Shown in pieces: positions 20,683 to 22,770 of a stretch of 22,770 nt of DNA. The first letter of the stretch is position 1; the number at the start of each line of letters is the position of its first letter. Source of the DNA: Bacteroides_F sp964482605 (lineage in GTDB: Bacteria; Bacillota; Clostridia; Lachnospirales; Lachnospiraceae); contig CAYZYS010000019.1 of NCBI GenBank assembly GCA_964482605.1, positions 1 through 22,770 of the forward strand, written 5' to 3'. Position numbers and translations under genes: made by a program. Under the pieces are notes generated by a model, which made no database searches, had not been told where the DNA came from, and saw only the letters and a list, made by a program, of their open reading frames with translations.

Positions 20683-21744
20683 TCATATATAAAATACTTC
20701 GTCCTCGGACATTTCCTTATTCTCGCACAGGTATGTCCTCTTGTCATCAACCACGTAAAGCCTGTATATCAGCACGTGCACCTTCTCCCCAATCTCCAGG
20801 GAGCTTTTCTCAAGCGACCACTCGCCGATTATCCTGATTCCATGAATGTCCACCGTCACGTCAAGCCTGTTGCCCCTGAATACCACATCCTCAACATAGC
20901 CCACCTCAGCGGCGCTCTGGTAACGGTCCAGCTTGGCAAACTTGGATATTTTCACAAATTCCGGACGGATGATTGCCTTATCTGCGCCCTCAATCCTGTC
21001 AAAGCCATTCAGGGTGTGATATTCCCCGACCTCCGTTGACCTTCCGATGAACTTTGCAACAAATGGTGTGTCCGGCGAGCTGTATATCTGCGACGGCGTT
21101 CCCATCTGCTCGATGTGTCCACCATTGGTTATGATTATCTCATCCGCCACCTCAACGGCCTCGTCCTGGTCATGTGTCACAAATATGCTTGTTATTCCAA
21201 ATTTTGTCACTATCTCACGAAGCCAAAGCCTAAGCTCCGTCCTTACCTTGGCATCAATTGCCGCAAACGGCTCATCCAACAGAAGCACCTGCGGATTGGG
21301 AGCCAACGCCCTTGCGAATGCCACCCTCTGGCGCTGTCCGCCCGACAATTGGTTCGGATAACGCTTCTCCATACCCGAAAGCCCCGTAATCTCCAGAAGC
21401 TCCATGACCCTTTCACGTATCTGGTTCTTTGGCATCTTCTGAAGCTCCAGCCCAAACGCCACATTGTCATACACGGTCATATATCGAAACAACGCATAAT
21501 TCTGGAACACAAAGCCAATGCCCCTCTTGGATGCGGGGATGTCATTGACCCTGTTCCCGTCTATGAAAATGTCTCCTGAATTGGGGGTCTCAAGCCCCGC
21601 AATCATACGCAAAAGCGTTGTCTTTCCGCTTCCCGACGGTCCCAGCAGCGCTACCAGCTTGCCCTTTTCAATGGAGAAGCTCACATTGTCCGAGGCCTTG
21701 AAGCTGCCATATTGCTTGCATATGTTTTTCATCTCTACATACAT
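20683..21744 (-). CDS. cysA: Sulfate/thiosulfate ABC transporter ATP-binding protein
   Basis: A 353-residue ATPase. Walker A GPSGSGKT (35-42), Q-loop Gln81, signature LSGGQ (133-137), Walker B LLLDEPF (154-160) and the H-loop His191 are intact, and a C-terminal regulatory region of about 110 residues follows (from about 240), as in CysA. The sequence alone would fit other members of the MalK/CysA/PotA group; the neighbours CysW and the APS genes settle the substrate as sulfate or thiosulfate. The ATG at 21744 has an AGGA site. The gene is 81 bases behind cysW and 67 before aprA. Confidence 0.93.
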   Translation of the reverse strand: MYVEMKNICKQYGSFKASDNVSFSIEKGKLVALLGPSGSGKTTLLRMIAGLETPNSGDIFIDGNRVNDIPASKRGIGFVFQNYALFRYMTVYDNVAFGLELQKMPKNQIRERVMELLEITGLSGMEKRYPNQLSGGQRQRVAFARALAPNPQVLLLDEPFAAIDAKVRTELRLWLREIVTKFGITSIFVTHDQDEAVEVADEIIITNGGHIEQMGTPSQIYSSPDTPFVAKFIGRSTEVGEYHTLNGFDRIEGADKAIIRPEFVKISKFAKLDRYQSAAEVGYVEDVVFRGNRLDVTVDIHGIRIIGEWSLEKSSLEIGEKVHVLIYRLYVVDDKRTYLCENKEMSEDEVFYI

Positions 21745-21825
21745 GGATATTTCCTCATTTTCGTTCCAATCTCCGTTCCGCAGGCATTTTCACCAAAGGA
21801 ACCAGCGATTGTAATCTTCATACTG

Positions 21826-22677
21826 CTAGTGGGATTTCGCCCGGTATTCAAATACATTTCTTATGACAAGCACCACAACGGCGATAATCACCAGTATTGA
21901 TGACACAGCAAACGCAGCGGTTATGGAAGTGTCATTCCCCGACATGTACAGGGCGTCAATCTCAAGGGGCAGGGTAAAAGTTTCACCCCTTGTCTTTGAC
22001 AGCGCATTGACCGCGCCAAATTCCCCCAGCGCCCTCGCAGTACATAGGATTATACCATATATGAGTGCCCATTTTATCTGTGGCAGTGTTATTTTTTTAA
22101 ATATTTTCCAACCGCCCGCACCCATGAGTGCTGCGGCCTCCTCCTCGTCCTTGCCCTGCGCGTTAAGCACCGGAATTATCTCCCTCGACACATATGGAAA
22201 CGTGACAAATATTGTGGCAAGCACCACTCCTGGTATTGCAAATGCAATCCTTACATTTGTTCCAAAGATTGCATTGAATTTCCTTATCACCGGATAGAAC
22301 CAGCCAAGCCGCCCAAAGGTCATGAGAAAGGCAAGTCCCACGATTACAGGGGATATGGAAAATGGTATGTCTATCAGTGTTGCCAACACCTGCTTTCCCT
22401 TAAATGAAAATTTAGTGAGGAGCCATGCGGCGCATATCCCAAAAAATGTGTTCACAAGCACTGCAATCACCGTTGCGAGGATTGTGACGCCAAGGGCACT
22501 TTTCACGTATTCCGTGGAAATCGCCTGCAAGTAAAAGGCAAGCCCCTCCTTCAGGGCACTCACAATGATGGACACCAGCGGAACGACAAGCATCACCACT
22601 ATGAATAGGATGCTTATGGTTATCAGGGTTATGCGGGTTATGCGCTTGTGCCTGTTGAGTTTTAATTGTTCTTCCAT
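21826..22677 (-). CDS. cysW: Sulfate ABC transporter permease CysW
   Basis: A 283-residue inner-membrane permease with about six helices (first at roughly 16-40). The cytoplasmic EAA loop that docks on the ATPase is clear at 178-199 (EEEAAALMGAGGW followed by KKITLP). Blocks such as DIPFSISPVIVGLAF, TARALGEFGAVNALS and TFTLPLEIDALYM are typical of CysW. Its partner CysT and the binding protein should lie just beyond the right edge. The start has a CGAGGAA site. Near the N-terminus, three tandem 9-base units encode RIT-RIT-LIT (residues 12-20). Confidence 0.95.
   Translation of the reverse strand: MEEQLKLNRHKRITRITLITISILFIVVMLVVPLVSIIVSALKEGLAFYLQAISTEYVKSALGVTILATVIAVLVNTFFGICAAWLLTKFSFKGKQVLATLIDIPFSISPVIVGLAFLMTFGRLGWFYPVIRKFNAIFGTNVRIAFAIPGVVLATIFVTFPYVSREIIPVLNAQGKDEEEAAALMGAGGWKIFKKITLPQIKWALIYGIILCTARALGEFGAVNALSKTRGETFTLPLEIDALYMSGNDTSITAAFAVSSILVIIAVVVLVIRNVFEYRAKSH
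22618..22644. repeat. Three tandem 9-base units inside the start of cysW
   Basis: GGTTATCAG, GGTTATGCG and GGTTATGCG follow each other on the plus strand; the last two are identical. On the coding strand they give the RIT/RIT/LIT repeat. Confidence 0.7.
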
Positions 22678-22708
22678 GTGGTGTTCCTCGTTCCATCAAA
22701 GTTAAGGT

Positions 22709-22735
22709 TTATGTGGGTTGCGTGGGTTGTATGGG
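22709..22735. repeat. Three imperfect tandem 9-base units upstream of cysW
   Basis: TTATGTGGG, TTGCGTGGG and TTGTATGGG lie directly in line, in the non-coding bases upstream of cysW. The period and the G-rich composition recall the units inside the start of cysW. The rest of the 90-base end segment (22678-22770) holds the cysW ribosome site but no gene that I can support. Confidence 0.6.
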
Positions 22736-22770
22736 ATGCGCAATTTATATGGAGTGCGTAATTATACAAT

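Overview
The window looks like the chromosome of a spore-forming Firmicute of the Clostridia, most likely a member of the Lachnospiraceae with intermediate GC. The evidence is the spoIIA and spoVA sporulation loci, the DUF624 (YesL) protein, the zinc-ribbon membrane proteins, the GNAT type and the AprBA-based sulfate assimilation genes. Almost everything is on the minus strand; only three genes (1581-2276, 3250-3771, 7487-8380) are on the plus strand. Twenty-five protein genes and two tRNAs (one cut by the left edge) are supported. No gene-free stretch exceeds 300 bases. I saw no phage, insertion sequence, CRISPR array or conjugation gene.

Left part (1-3771): the 5' part of a tRNA-Gln gene with its promoter; two overlapping membrane-protein genes (six-helix unknown and YesL type); a divergent single-pass membrane protein of unknown function; a GNAT acetyltransferase with an extra N-terminal region; and a cyclophilin behind a strong sigma-A promoter.

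Sporulation part (3797-10094): a small FakA/DAK2-related protein with its own promoter; spoVAA-spoVAB-spoVAC behind a near-perfect sigma-G promoter; a zinc-ribbon/TcaA-like membrane protein and a divergent RlmI-type methyltransferase with back-to-back sigma-A promoters; then spoIIAA-spoIIAB-sigF. The spoIIA-then-spoVA order known from Bacillus is kept, but two unrelated genes sit between the operons, and spoVAD/spoVAE do not follow spoVAC.

Middle part (10121-14842): a zinc-ribbon/TPR membrane protein, a 52-residue ORF, folC, and a 519-residue coiled-coil protein of unknown function overlapping folC by 4 nt. The coiled-coil gene is followed upstream by a tRNA-Leu(UAG) gene with its own promoter and terminator.

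Right part (14889-22770): a sulfate uptake and activation operon running cysW-cysA-aprA-aprB-cysD-cysN-lacI-type regulator. Sulfate is imported (CysW, CysA), activated to APS by CysDN, and reduced to sulfite by AprAB. No CysC, CysH or sulfite reductase gene is present in the window. CysN carries an unexplained C-terminal extension of about 150 residues, and the operon ends with a LacI-family regulator 2 nt behind cysN. The operon start, probably with cysT and a sulfate-binding protein, lies beyond the right edge.
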